From: Butyriboletus loyo
Taxonomy: Eukaryota > Basidiomycota > Agaricomycetes > Boletales > Boletaceae
Direction: 5' to 3'
Length of the DNA stretch: 64,000 nt
Assembly: GCA_038093515.1 (NCBI GenBank)
Contig: JBBPSI010000091.1
Coordinates: forward strand, 31,605 to 95,604
The translations under genes were made by a program, and so were the position numbers. Within the stretch, counting starts at the first letter, position 1. Every line of letters starts with the position of its first letter. A model generated the notes under the pieces. The model was not told the origin of the DNA. It searched no databases and saw nothing but the letters and a program-made list of their open reading frames with translations. Shown in pieces: positions 1 through 10,742 of this stretch.

Positions 1-558
1 CTCACCATCCTGTACGCCAACTACTCCTACGTCAACAAATACTGGACGGCACAGCGCAACACGACAGAGTGGAACGTCTTCATGCGGGAACTCGTCCGTG
101 CAGGGAATCAGATCACGTTGTTGGAACTCCAGGCACTCGCTCCCACCCTGCCCGGGGCCCATATCGGTAGGTGATCACCCTCCCACAGTTGGAACCACTC
201 ACCCAAGCGATGCGAACCAGCTACTTTTGATTCGTACGGCTTCTTCACCGACGTCTACAACAACCCCAGCAACTACCTCAATGGCACCGCGCCGCTCAAC
301 GTCACAGGCTGCATCAACGCGTGTGTCTACGAGCTCAACGAGAGCACGAGCGATACAGTCAACTGCACCGTCGCCGAAGGAAGTGCTCAGGATAGCTTCA
401 TGTGGTACGTTGACCTGCGTGTCCGATCGAGTTTTATTCATTCGTGCGGCAGGTACGATGAGCTTCATTTTTCGCAGCAGACGGCCAGAGTGCTTGCACA
501 TGAAATTGCTACTGTCATGAGTGGTCAATTCAGCGCGTGGGCGACTTGGTTGAGCTGA
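1..558 (+). CDS. GDSL-type esterase/acylhydrolase, 3' part
   Basis: C-terminal part of a secreted fungal GDSL (SGNH) esterase; the 5' end lies left of the window. Exons read as 1-166, 221-404 and 453-558 with GT-AG introns. The protein ends with YDELHFS followed by a short helix, which matches block V of GDSL hydrolases: the D-x-x-H carrying the catalytic Asp and His. Several Asn-x-Ser/Thr sites (NYS, NGT, NVT, NES, NCT) and three Cys before the DxxH block suggest an extracellular glycoprotein. The family hydrolyses esters; some fungal members (CE16-like) deacetylate plant polysaccharides, but the substrate cannot be read from this fragment. The Ser and Gly blocks are not in the window. Confidence 0.8.
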
Positions 559-1040
559 ATGGTCATGAGGTTGTGGAGTTCCATGCTTTTTTCGTCCATG
601 GGCGCTAAGCCACTCAAGGATCAAGGGCAGTTCACCATCGAGTAACTCACTTATCATGGTAACACTGCCGTAGTATTTGCATGATCCTTTCTAGTAGATA
701 TGCTGGGGAAAACTGGACAATGAGGTTCTCATCGAGCGTGCATCCTACCTGTATCCAGGATGTAGATCGACCTTCGCGTGTAACCATATGCGCCAGATCG
801 TTCCCGGTCGTCAAAGGTTCCAAATTGAAAGTGGAATTGATGCAAAGAAGAAAAGTACACCTTCGTCGTCAGGATCGCGGTGCCCATATTTGGAGTCAAG
901 GCAAGGTCCCGACTATGGTCTGTACTACGTTGCCGTCGTCCGTAGTCGGCGATCTCCTCCGACAAAGCGTCCATCCTCGCCAAACCTAAAGACATCCCTA
1001 AAGATACATTCAGCACACCCCTCAGCCCCAAATCCACCCA
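559..1040. other. convergent intergenic spacer
   Basis: Lies between the 3' ends of the GDSL esterase (+) and the VHS-GAT adaptor (-). The open frames here are short, lack splice-compatible extensions and resemble no family. Presumably both 3' UTRs. Confidence 0.5.
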
Positions 1041-2857
1041 TCAGAAGAGATTGGCGAGATCGGCGAATGGGTCTTTGCTTTGGGCTGTAGTCGGTTGTGT
1101 CTGTATCCGTTGGCCAGCTGTGGTGCCTACTGTCTGGGTGTTGAATGCTTCTAGGCCTGGCGGCGTTGCAGGTCCTGAAGGCGGAGTGGCAGCACCCAGA
1201 TACGAGGTCCGTGGGCCGCCAGAAGCCAGGATACCCACTCCAGAGCCCAAGAACTGGTTCTGGGGTTTCGGTTGCGTCAAGCTTGCAAACTGCGCTGGTG
1301 CCAGGGCAGGGGCGGCGTGGGACGGCGTTGAGGATTGTGGCTGTCCTCTCGAGCCCATGGACAAACCGGAAGACGAGGAGCCTGCCCCGAAATTGGCAGG
1401 TGGAGACATCGATCTCCCTGCAGCGCCGTTGGCAGATCCGTTCGAAGGAGTAGGTGTCCCAGGGAGCATGATTGATCCAAACTGGGGTGGTGACTGCACT
1501 GTTGTCGGGTATGGGGAGGAGATCAGTGAAGGTCGCGTCGCGGTATTGATAGGGGGAGGTTGTTGAGAGAACATGTTCATCAAGTCATCGATGCGGTTTG
1601 TGTTACTGCTGGCTGACCCATTGGAAGCATCCGCCGATCCGTCATCGAAATCAATCAGCGAAGTTCCATTGCCATCAACTCCCGACCCAGATACTATTGA
1701 CGTTGGAATCGACGCTACCGCTGCAAAGTCTCCTTTCTGGAATGCCTCAAACCGTGCCAATGCCGTGTTGATTTGATCATTGGCTTCCAAGAAGGCATCT
1801 ATGGGAAGGGAGAGTTCACGACTCTGTAGGACTACCATAGGCTCTACTCACTCAGAGATTCTGGGTCGTCCGCTTCTACGTCGGATATCCATTTCTGTAA
1901 CTTCGGACGGGCACCCTTTAAGATTGTTGCCACTTGATCATACGCATCCCCCTTGGCCCAACGCTCGCCCTTTGCTGCATCCGCGTTATCTAACATTTCA
2001 TTCAGCAACACCACTTTGCTTTGTAGTTTCGCAAGCTCTGCTAGTGATTGGCTCCGATAGTCTGGCTTCGCATCTGGGTTTGCTCCTGCGAGTGTTTTCA
2101 TCAGCTCTTGTGCTGTAGCCAGGTCGCGTGGTGTTCCCCGTCGAATAAGTTCTTGTAGTTTAGCGGATTGGGCTTCTCTGTCCTCATTCTCCAGTTCTTC
2201 TGGGGTTTTTATAGTCTATAAAAACTAGTCAGCACCTTGCGGCGTAAACGACGAGAAAGGTTCAAGTGGCTCAGCACTTACCATCGTGTTTTCCGAAAGG
2301 GAAAGGTCCCGCCTAAGTAGTTCTCTGAACCGATACCCCTTGAAGGTCAACAAACGATGCATGTCCCTGATATTTCCAAGATCCTCCTTCCATTTCGAGT
2401 CGACACAGATGCCCTCCTTCCATCCATGAATGAGATCCAATATTCGTGACATGACGAGACCGGGGAACGGTGGTGGTCGTTCAGGGAATCGACGGACGAG
2501 CTCGTTCAAAAACTCCTTGGTCGCAACTTGGAGATGTAGTGGGTATCCACATGATTGGATAAGCGTGTCGAGCAGAGCTAAAGCCATAATGGCGATATGA
2601 GGATTCCGATGGTTTGCTAGCCGGGCGATCAGCATGACGGCTTCACGAGGTCTTGCATGTCAAACGAAATTCAGCACGCAGGATCGAACGGTTGAGATGT
2701 GACCATATACTCACGTATTGGCCTTCTTGGTGTTTATGAATTCTGCGATTTCGAGATGATGGGCATAGTTTGGTTCTGAGAGAGATGGGTCACAGGCGTT
2801 GGTGATCAAGACCTCGAGTCTCGAGATTTTGAACCATGGCGTCGTTTGAGGGAGCAT
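1041..2857 (-). CDS. VHS-GAT domain sorting adaptor (GGA/Lsb5-like)
   Basis: Predicted 544 residues from exons 2857-2715, 2651-2282, 2215-1852 and 1798-1041. Residues about 10-150 form a VHS domain (ITNACDPSL, EIAEFINTKK, LLDTLIQSCG, FLNELVRRF, ILDLIHGW); residues about 175-305 form a GAT domain (ELIRRGTPRDL, then three helices ending LARFEAF). The rest is a Ser/Pro/Gly-rich tail ending DPFADLANLF, a likely adaptor- or clathrin-binding peptide. VHS binds sorting signals and GAT binds ARF or ubiquitin at the trans-Golgi and endosome. There is no gamma-adaptin ear, so it is closer in layout to Lsb5 or short GGA forms than to a full GGA. The start is uncertain: a good acceptor (cttgcag) sits just upstream of the chosen ATG, so a short upstream exon is possible. 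Confidence 0.85.
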
Positions 2858-3297
2858 GTTGGGGGCGCTGCAAGTTCGACGCAGTCGATGGCGATGTGTA
2901 ACCCCACCGTGGGAATCTGTAACGGGCTGATTAATCATTCTCTACATTGACTTGGCTACTAACGGTACAGCCAAAACGTAGTCTTCCGAATACTTTGGTG
3001 CTCACCAACTTGAACGTCCAACAGCTGCCCCTTTAATGGGGCATATAAAATCATATCGATCAAGAACAGTGCACTGGCGCTCTAATCCGCCGAATGCGCT
3101 CGGCTGGCAAGTAGTCGTCCTACCCGCGAGGCTTGCTGTGTCCACGTCCAAAAAGGGTCTAAAATGAAGTGTGAATGTGACGCTTGGAACGTCCGTGCCA
3201 ACTCCGCAAAGTGCGTGCCTTCCGCTTTGAGCTCCTGTCGAGCCAGACAAAGACGCGGAAAGCCATCAGCATGCCCATACCTTCCAACAGTCAGGGA
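2858..3297. other. divergent intergenic region
   Basis: Separates the VHS-GAT adaptor (-) from the first zinc-finger copy (+). It must hold the adaptor promoter or its possible first exon. Open frames near 3002-3250 have no recognisable domain. Confidence 0.4.
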
Positions 3298-3373
3298 TAT
3301 AAACCAGGCAGGTCGGGTTGATCACTTCTCACAAATGCATCTTTCCACCATCTACGAGAATCTGGTCATTCTC
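3298..3373 (+). promoter_or_regulatory. TATA box plus 18-bp inverted repeat, zinc-finger copy 1
   Basis: A TATAAA at 3298-3303 is followed 52 bp later by GAGAATCTGGTCATTCTC at 3356-3373, a perfect inverted repeat of 6-nt arms around a 6-nt spacer. The ATG is 59 bp further on. The same pair occurs at matching spacing before copies 3 and 4, so this is probably an inherited core promoter or leader element. Its function is inferred, not shown. Confidence 0.55.
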
Positions 3374-3431
3374 CTCGACATACTTCATACCTTTGTTCTG
3401 GCTTCTCGTACGACAGAATCATTCATAAATC

Positions 3432-4422
3432 ATGGGCGAGGTACTTTTCCGCTTCACCTCGTCCGACTTGGTGTGACCAATTCATTCAAGACTTATCCCT
3501 GCACCTTTACCAACTGTGACGAGGTCTTCTCGAAAGCTTGCAAGCTGAAAAAGCACAAGGCCACTCACGACGACCCGGACGGGTGTTTTGGTGACATGAC
3601 CACCATCGAAAATAATGGTTGTCGACGTGTATTCTATTGCTCTGAATGTGATTTTATCGCTCTTCAAAGGAAGAACCTCATGATCCACTTTGCATTACAG
3701 TAAGTTTATCCTTTCACGACGTTTCTAACATACACTGTTTCCTTCACTTCCAGCACCGGGGAGAAGATTTACCAGTGTCCCGATATGATCATTCTTCCAG
3801 GTCGCCAGTGCTTGAGGAACGCTGCGAGTATAGAGCGGGCGACCTGCCGCCTTGTCGAGGTACCGGAAAAAAACTTATGGGTATGTACCACCACCCAACC
3901 GTATTCGGATCGCAAGGGCTGCTCCTGTTGCTCCTTGCGAGCCTCGGCCCAAGAAAGACGAGAAAGACTGTCGATGTCGTCGGCGTTCTCAGCGTCCTGT
4001 CCTGACAGCGTCACGTCGCAAATTGTCGTGTGTACTCCGCAAAGCCAACATCTTCAGTAACAGCCGAGCACACACCTCTGCCGAATCGCCCCAAAATTCC
4101 ACTCCCTCTCTTCGTCAGGGAAACATAGATGCGATGGATGTAGATTGCTGTGAGGAGTCCGGCTACGATTCCAGTGGCGCGACCTTGGTTGGTTGCGACG
4201 AAGAAATGGGATTTTACCTCGTTATCTTCTCAGTGGATGTCAAAGTGCAAGGAGGGCTACAGCTCGTCCGACGTGACCGGAACGAGGCATCTACCGGAAC
4301 CTCTCCATGCGATACCCCCTTCAGCTCTGGCTAGTCTCGACATACAGACTGGCCAGGAGGGATGTCTATGCCCTGAATAGATGGTCGAAGCCGGTGTCGA
4401 GGGTTGGGACCAATCTGCGACG
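3432..4422 (+). pseudogene. C2H2 zinc-finger gene, copy 1 (decayed)
   Basis: Same plan as copies 2-4: 9-nt first exon (MGE), intron, then a finger block starting at 3491, an intron 3700-3753, then HTGEK and the tail. The first finger is intact (CTFTNC...HKATH). Compared with copy 4, the intron after the first finger has lost its acceptor and is read through in frame. One base is missing near 3843 (gacctgccg against gaccctgcgg), a second frame change falls near 4205-4225, and a TAG at 4378-4380 replaces the Trp codon of the CLCPEW motif. The motif's remainder, starting MVEAGVEGWDQS, is still readable beyond the stop. No single splice pattern I found restores the frame. It could still be transcribed, as its promoter pair is intact. 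Confidence 0.8.
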
Positions 4423-5053
4423 TCGGAGACTCGCAAGGGTGCTATCTGTTGGATGCCTGAATTACTCGTCATGCATGACCTTTTCCACCAAAGTCTCGAA
4501 TAGGAAGGTACTGCATGGTGCATGTCAAGCTGCTGTCGTCCACCAGCGTCTGCAAATCTGAAATCTACAGAGGGTCCTGTAATCGTCTATAAACCCCCGT
4601 AAACCGCAATTTTGCTCGATCGTGCTATGGTGTCACACGAATGATCTTGTGCCCTAGAGCGTCAGGAACGAGGCTATGTTCCGCTGGAATTTAGGTCTTC
4701 GAGGAACCCAATCACAGTATCAGAGCCACGGGGGAAAAAGCCAGCCAACATGAACATGCCTCGTCGAACCCCCCGTCGATCGGATGTATCGGAGCGGGAT
4801 TTTCATCGACTGCGACAAGCACCAAGGGCTTCCCATCTAATTGGACAACAAAGTTATGCTCCTGCAATTGACGTCCTCCGACGGGATGCAATGTTCTGCG
4901 CACGGCATGTGAAGTGGCATGGTACTTCGAGTCCAGATTTTGATTTTTCTTCCAGGAACCTCAAAGGTACCATGGCGTTATATCCCGCGCTTGCAATACA
5001 GGACCATTCTTTCACCCAACTATGAAGATCTCCCTGCCCTCAACGTATCACCC
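4423..5053. other. gene-poor spacer
   Basis: Between the decayed zinc-finger copy and the small ORF at 5054. Several open frames overlap but none has domain features or clean splice partners. I see nothing supportable. Confidence 0.4.
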
Positions 5054-5323
5054 CTATGCAGCGAACATGTTCGCCTGACTGACGATCACCGCGTTAGAGT
5101 ATACCTGGACAAAGTCGCACGGGCCGACCGTGAGCGACTGCTCTTTCCCGCCCTCCCGACGGACGGTCAACGTCTCCGGCCCACTCCTTCCCCAGTTATT
5201 CATTCCGGTATTCTCATTGCCTTGAAACTGAGGGGCAATGGCGTACGTATTGGCACTTCCACCACTCTTGTTTGTAATCGAAACGTCGATGGTGCTGTTT
5301 CCAAGGTTGGACACCCAGACCAT
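5054..5323 (-). CDS. small single-exon protein, 89 residues
   Basis: Uninterrupted ATG-to-stop frame, start context agaaATGG. The sequence is soluble and beta-rich in character: N-terminal VSNLGNSTIDVSITNKSGG, central NNWGRSGPETLTVRR, C-terminal SLTVGPCDFVQVYSNAVI. There is no signal peptide or membrane segment. I do not recognise a named family, but the even alternation of polar and hydrophobic residues, NW/GR loops and lack of low complexity look like a real folded protein rather than a chance frame. It sits between zinc-finger copies 1 and 2 and does not resemble them. Confidence 0.5.
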   Translation of the reverse strand: MVWVSNLGNSTIDVSITNKSGGSANTYAIAPQFQGNENTGMNNWGRSGPETLTVRREGGKEQSLTVGPCDFVQVYSNAVIVSQANMFAA

Positions 5324-6066
5324 TTCTTCGTTCCTTCCTCGTTTCGTTTTCAGACGCTACAGAGAAGGGGTTAAAAGTCGGTCTTTTTGATGCACGAGAA
5401 ACGTCGTGGACGCACCCCGAGTCGGAAGGCTGAGGTGGAGCCTCCCTATTACATAATATTTATTCGCTGGACCCTAATCGCTTTATTCGACTCAGGTACA
5501 TCATCATGTGCTGGCTGAGCGCTGAGCAACGTGAGAACGACGCGGGATTAGAAGCAATCTGCCGGTCTTGGCTTGTGGTCATATACATATACCCCGCCTT
5601 ATGTTCCGAGCGAAAAGCCTAGATTTAGAACAGACCTGGTTCACGCCCGGTGGGTTTGAGGGAGAACGTGGCGAACACGTTACCGCAATATCCGCATGTG
5701 AGGTCCTTGTGAGCCTGTTGTACATGTGGAACGGCCCGGGGGGGCAACCTGACCCCGCCGTGGGCCTGGAAGAAAAACACGACATCTTGCCGCGCGTCCG
5801 AGGGATCTCATTGTATAATTATTCGCAATTGAGACACTCACACTACCGTGACAATGACCTACCTATGGAAATACTTACCGATACAGACGAGTGAAATGTG
5901 CTACAAGATGAAGATGCGTGAGATAGCGAGCGGAGGCAGAGAGGGAATTATAGGGTGAAGGGATGTGAATCCACGTTATTAAACGATGAGCGAGAAAAGA
6001 AAAGAAAAAGTCCTTGTGTGTTACAGCAAGTAACCGGATCAGGGAAAAGAGTGAGTATTAACATTC
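5324..6066. other. spacer between small ORF and zinc-finger copy 2
   Basis: Holds the promoter of the small minus-strand ORF and the 3' UTR of copy 2. No further gene is supportable; frames in 5568-5894 have no domain features. Confidence 0.4.
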
Positions 6067-8003
6067 CTAGTGCGTGTTCAAGAGAGACCTGTCCCATCCT
6101 TCGACGCCGGCTTTGATCATCATTTCTGGGCAAAGACACCCTTCAAGACCCGTGCCACGGAAGAAGATTTCGTCTTCATGAATCTCGGTCTTGAGATCCG
6201 AGAAGGAATGCACGATTTCGCTCGCATCGGGTGCACTGTCGTCGTCGTCTTCGTCGCTCGTTTCCGGGAGTGCGGGTTGGACGGGAAGCGGAGATTGTGC
6301 CGGAGGAGTGTCACCACGATCGGCGTCATTGTTCTGCGGAGTGACTGACAAGGTTGTATCGATTGGTTCATCTGCGGGAGTGCCAATGCGTCGATCGGGA
6401 AGCGGGGAGGATACCAAAGGGACGTCACCACGATCGGCGTAGTTGTTCTGCGGAGCGACAGACGGGTTTGTATCAAACGATTCATCCGCGGGAGTGCCAA
6501 TGTATCCATCGGGAAGTGGGTATGATTCCAGGATAGCGTCACTGCGATCGGCGTAATTGTTCTGCGGGGCGACCGGCGAGTTTGTATCAAGTGATTCAAC
6601 TGCAGGAGCGCCAACATATCCATCGTCGTTCGATGCATCGCCGTAAAGGGTGCCCGTTTCGGAATAAGCGATATTGCCGAAAGAGCATGGAAAGGCAACG
6701 TATGAATGCGGCGAAGAGCCATGGCTCGAGGTGTAAGATACAACTAAACCCGAATCGGTCGACTCTGCCTCGGGTGTAGTGGCATTTTGGGGAAGGCCGG
6801 AGGGTGTATGAGTTGAATCATTGTCCGTGATGTAGAACGAGTTGATATGATGGTGCGACACCATTGCGGGGCCGTTCTGGGTGGAGGAGAACGGTAGAGT
6901 GGTAGCACCGCGATTGGCGTAATTGTACTGCGAAGCGACTGCCCAGTTTGCATTGGGTGCGAAGGTAAACCCGTTGTTGTTCGGTGCCTCGCCCTGAAGA
7001 GTAGCCTGGTAGGAAGAAAGTCCATATGAACCTGCTGACTGGGAGTTGTAGGAGTTGACCGTGTAAGATGCAACCGAATCCAAACGGGTCGATCCTGCTT
7101 CGGGTCTGCCTAGCGTCGGCCAAGTGAAGGAATCGGCATTGTAGGGCGGATTTTGATGCAACACCGTGGCGCGACCGAAAAATGGTGGGGCAGCGACACC
7201 ATGATGGGTGTAGTTGTTCTGCGATGCAACTGACGAGTTTGCATCAATCGATATCGCAGCGAGAGCGTATGGATTGTTACTCCATGCCTGGTCATAGCGG
7301 GTATTCAGTGCGGAATAGTGCGTGTTGTCGAATGTTTGTCCCGACTGTTCCATCGATGAAGGTGGAGACGCCGGATCATTGATGTTGCTCAAGATCGTGT
7401 TTGTAGGAGGAACGGGTAAGGAATCGTGATGCGACGCCTCTGCCTGGTGATCCACCTCAGAAGGAGCGGATGCGCGTTTCCGTGAGCGGTTGGAGTCTGT
7501 GACGTAACTGTGTTGTAGTTTGCGGTGCTTAAGGAGCCCGGAAGGGCAATTTGACCTGAAGCTGCAGGGTCTTTCGGAGACGTAGGGCTGCGTGGACCTG
7601 CCACGGCGCTTTGAAGAAGACTTGACTTTGATCTTATCAGGACACTCAAATGGCCTTTCGCCAGAACTAGAGGGGAGGAAGGTGAATATGCCGATCCACA
7701 AAGGAAATGTTACGGTAGCCTTACTGAGTGTATTCGTGTAGTTTCAAACCTCTCGCGTATACGGTGACGAAGTCACATTCCGTGCAGCGGAACAACCTAT
7801 CAATGTTCGTCAAGTTCAACACCCCGTCATGACACGATGATACCCTGACGTACTTTGAGGGGTCAGTGTGTTCCAAGGCATGTTTCTTTAGGTCAGACTG
7901 TTTTTCAAAGATGATACCGCAGTTTGCAAAGTCGCAGGAAAAGGTCTATGATGACACGGTCGGTCTGAGCTCCGATAAAGTAAATGGGACGTACTTTTCC
8001 CAT
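6067..8003 (-). CDS. C2H2 zinc-finger protein, copy 2 (long, repeat-bearing)
   Basis: Predicted 590 residues from exons 8003-7995, 7945-7854, 7796-7725 and 7666-6067. The first exon encodes only MGK. Finger 1 is C7-x4-C12-x12-H25-x3-H29; finger 2 starts CTECDF and ends H-x3-HSGER, a classic C2H2 linker; a third, odd finger follows with 25 residues between its Cys pair (CPDK...ERPC) and then x12-H-x4-H. A basic stretch with NRSRKRAS may be a nuclear localisation signal. The tail is Ser/Asn/Ala-rich and acidic, carries a 38-residue tandem repeat and ends CLCPEMMIKAGVEGWDRS. Likely a nuclear DNA-binding regulator; targets unknown. The gene is intact and lies tail-to-tail with copy 1. Confidence 0.8.
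6290..6618 (-). repeat. 114-bp in-frame tandem repeat in copy 2
   Basis: Three units starting at 6618, 6504 and 6390 (minus strand), the last incomplete, each encoding about 38 residues that begin YIGTPADESFDTN or a variant and contain APQNNYADRGD. Looser relatives of the QNNY...RG core appear further upstream in the same tail (near 7210 and 6925), so expansion is probably older than the three clear units. Confidence 0.8.
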
Positions 8004-8054
8004 GACGAGTTTGAACATAGCTGTGTGGGTGAGGGAGGGTATTGGGTATTCTAG

Positions 8055-8107
8055 GAGAATGACGAGAGAATTGCGAGACATGAAGTTTCGGACCTACCGG
8101 CTTTTAT
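8055..8107 (-). promoter_or_regulatory. degenerate promoter element of copy 2
   Basis: On the minus strand an ATAAAA at 8107-8102 lies about 100 bp before the ATG. A half-conserved form of the cluster's inverted repeat is present: GGAGAATGAC matches copy 4, but the second arm is altered. Weaker than in copies 1, 3 and 4. Confidence 0.3.
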
Positions 8108-9384
8108 GTGCATCAGGATGGAATCCTGGAGACAGGCTGTAGACGCGTCCGGAAGTTCGCGTCATTGTCTTGCTCTACTATGTACAAAGCAGAACAGGCT
8201 AGTTGTTTCATCTACGCATCGCCCCGACCGAGTGTGACGAGGATCATGATGGACATTCACTTTGGGACGTGATGAAGGAAACAATGGGCGTGGAAATTAC
8301 ACAAAACGACGCACGATATCTGCACATTCACGATGGGCATCTGTACGCTTTGAAGATTTTACCAGGCCCGATGTGACTGTGAGTGTATGACCGGGTTAAT
8401 TACGTGGCGGTGCATGTCAAATCCGCCGATCCGCCAGTGAAGGAACGACTCAGACCACTCACCTGTGAACGTGAATCAACCAAGTCACTGCCCTCGATTT
8501 CGTTGACCGGCCTCTCATTCCTTGCAGGGACGACAACTCAATCAAAGCGCTTCTCTCATCCGACCCAGACATGTTTTCGTCCGCAGGGCCATGCATTCGT
8601 CAATTGGTCCCGTGTGTGGACAAGTGACGTTAACCGCAAGTAAAGTCAAACTATTCGAACCGAGTCTCTAACGCCCTTGGTGTCCGATATGGCCAACGAC
8701 TTAATCCACATGGCAATCGGAGCGGGAGCAATCTGGTGTTCATTGGATATTTCGAAAGTCTCGGGCCATAGTACGTACAAGGAAAGACGTCGCCGACGGC
8801 GATGATGATTATATTTGCCGTATCCCATGCTATGGACGCAACACGGCGCCCATTTCGAGTCTGCCTACGGAGGCCATCCAGGAGCATCTCGACTTCTGTA
8901 AGAAACCGTTGAAGCGAAGGGAGAGCTCCTTGACAGTGGCAAGTAAACAAGTCCTTGAATTTTTTTCTCCCTGACAAGTTCGCCAGCAGTATCCCGGCTT
9001 GGCTGTGCAACGCAGGTCCAACCACAGAAGTGGATACTAGGCGTGTGTGATCCGAGAGGTGTTCTCGTCTATTGATGGTCATTTGTCAGGTCCCGAGCTC
9101 TGTCGCTAATTTGGATACACATACTTCCTTTCCCCCGAGCCATCGTTCCAACTCTGAATGGACGAGCGTACGTTCCTTCTCCAGAGAATCACATCCATTG
9201 TGGATTTCACAGCTTCACAGTTTTACGCTTTGCCGCCACACCCGATTGACCGATGCTTTGTATGCGCGGATAACTCTGATATGGGTTCCACACCAATGTG
9301 TTTGCATGCGGCTTCTCCTTTCAACCGTTTTCGAATCTGACAAAGAACGAATAAACATAACATGTCCACAGTTCAACCGTCATG
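8108..9384. other. divergent spacer between zinc-finger copies 2 and 3
   Basis: About 1.3 kb. Frames at 8651-9082 (-) and around 8660-8770 (+) look mildly protein-like, with a stretch similar to a membrane helix, but I can link them to no family and no splice model holds. Possibly relic sequence. Confidence 0.35.
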
Positions 9385-9458
9385 TATATAATATGCTGCA
9401 TCTTGGGGTGATCCCTACGCTCCAAACCTGCACCTGCTACGAGAATCCGGACATTCTC
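9385..9458 (+). promoter_or_regulatory. TATA box plus inverted repeat, zinc-finger copy 3
   Basis: TATATAAT at 9385-9392, then GAGAATCCGGACATTCTC at 9441-9458, 48 bp downstream, and the ATG 69 bp after that. The arms are identical to copy 1; only the 6-nt spacer differs (CCGGAC for CTGGTC). Confidence 0.55.
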
Positions 9459-9527
9459 TTGTACATTACATTCCCTTCCCGTTCATACCTTGCCCGATTT
9501 CACGCACATAACGATCGTCCCTGAACC

Positions 9528-10742
9528 ATGGGCAAGGTACGTTTTTAATGCGTCTCATCGGATACGGAATTAATCGACTGGTTCCAGACTTACTCTTGCT
9601 CGTTCGAGGGCTGCGACATGGTCTTCTCGCGCGATCGCGACCTAAAGAAACATATTATTTTCCATACAGACCCTAGTCGGTGCGTGCGAGTATCTTGGTG
9701 ATATGACCAGTGTCAAACTTGACGGCTATGGGATAGATTATTTAATTGTATCCTCTGTCCATTCCACACCTTAAACCCAAGGAATCTAAAGGTTCATTTC
9801 GCCATACAGTAAGTCTATCCTTCCAGAACATTGCCACTCAACACCGGAACGCTCACCTCGTTCCCCTCCAGTACCGGAGAGAAGATCTACGAGTGCCCTG
9901 ATACAGTCCAAGTAAATGGGCCTTCTGGGGACCTGGCGGAAGCGCCCTGCAACTTCCGAACGAACGACCGCTCTGTACTAACGAAGCATCGTGGCAAAAA
10001 ACATGGGTATACACCGCGTCCGCGTGCGGCCCCTCAGCGCGCTCTTGCCTTTATCCCTTACTACGGGCCGTCGTCCTCCACAACCACCTCTACATCTGTC
10101 GCCACGAGCGACGCTACTTCCGGTGTCAGCAAGTCAAAGCGGGTCCGGAAACAAAATGCCACCTCGAAACGTTCAAAATCTTCCAGCCTTCGTGGAGCTG
10201 GTGAGGTCGACGGTTCTACCGGCGATGCTCAACATGGGACGCCAGACGGTTCCGTGCATTCTACTTTGCAAGAAGGTGTTGACGAACATGAACAACGGGG
10301 TCATGTAGACTCACCGGACGCGACTGGTTCTAGTCCTGTCGGTTCCAGCAGCGCCATATCGTTCGCTCCAAACGAATACACTTTGTTGGACGCGCATGAA
10401 CAACAGACCTACGTAGAGTCATTGGACGCGATTGGCACCCCTGCTTCAAGTTCGAGCGATACCACATCGGTCGTCCCCAACGAAGGCATTCCCTTGGATA
10501 CAGATGTGCAATGGGCCGATGTGGAACCATCGCACGCTGCTGGTTCCAGCAGCATCACGACAACCACTCCCAACCAAGGCATTTCGATCGACGCTTTGTT
10601 TGATCCAGCCACAGATCTTGCGTTGTCAGGGTTTTCCGCCCAACTAGACTTCACTTTGCCGCAAGTGGCTGCAGTCATGGAGAGGTGGAATGAGTCTGAC
10701 TGGAACGATTACTGGGGGGGATTCCAGTTCTACTCAGCCTGA
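9528..10742 (+). CDS. C2H2 zinc-finger protein, copy 3
   Basis: Predicted 347 residues from exons 9528-9536, 9588-9679, 9737-9808 and 9872-10742. The first exon encodes MGK. Finger 1 is C-x4-C-x12-H-x3-H (CSFEGC...HIIFH), finger 2 is CILC...HFAIHTGEK, and finger 3 has 17 residues between its Cys pair before x12-H-x4-H. A basic patch (KSKRVRKQNATSKRSK) is a probable nuclear localisation signal. The tail is Ser/Thr-rich and acidic with a 36-residue repeat and ends with aromatic residues (WNDYWGGFQFYSA), like an activation domain. It lacks the CLCPE motif of copies 1, 2 and 4. Exon phases match those of the other copies exactly. Confidence 0.8.
10305..10602 (+). repeat. 108-bp in-frame tandem repeat in copy 3
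   Basis: Units start at 10305, 10413 and 10521 with exactly 108 bp spacing; the third is partial. Each 36-residue unit begins V-D/E-S/P, contains a Ser/Thr run and then PNEG or PNQG. The sequence is unrelated to the 114-bp repeat of copy 2. Confidence 0.75.

Noticed and set aside
8651..9082. 143-codon minus-strand frame
   Set aside because: Composition is uneven, no domain is visible, and no splice-linked neighbours were found; best left as spacer.
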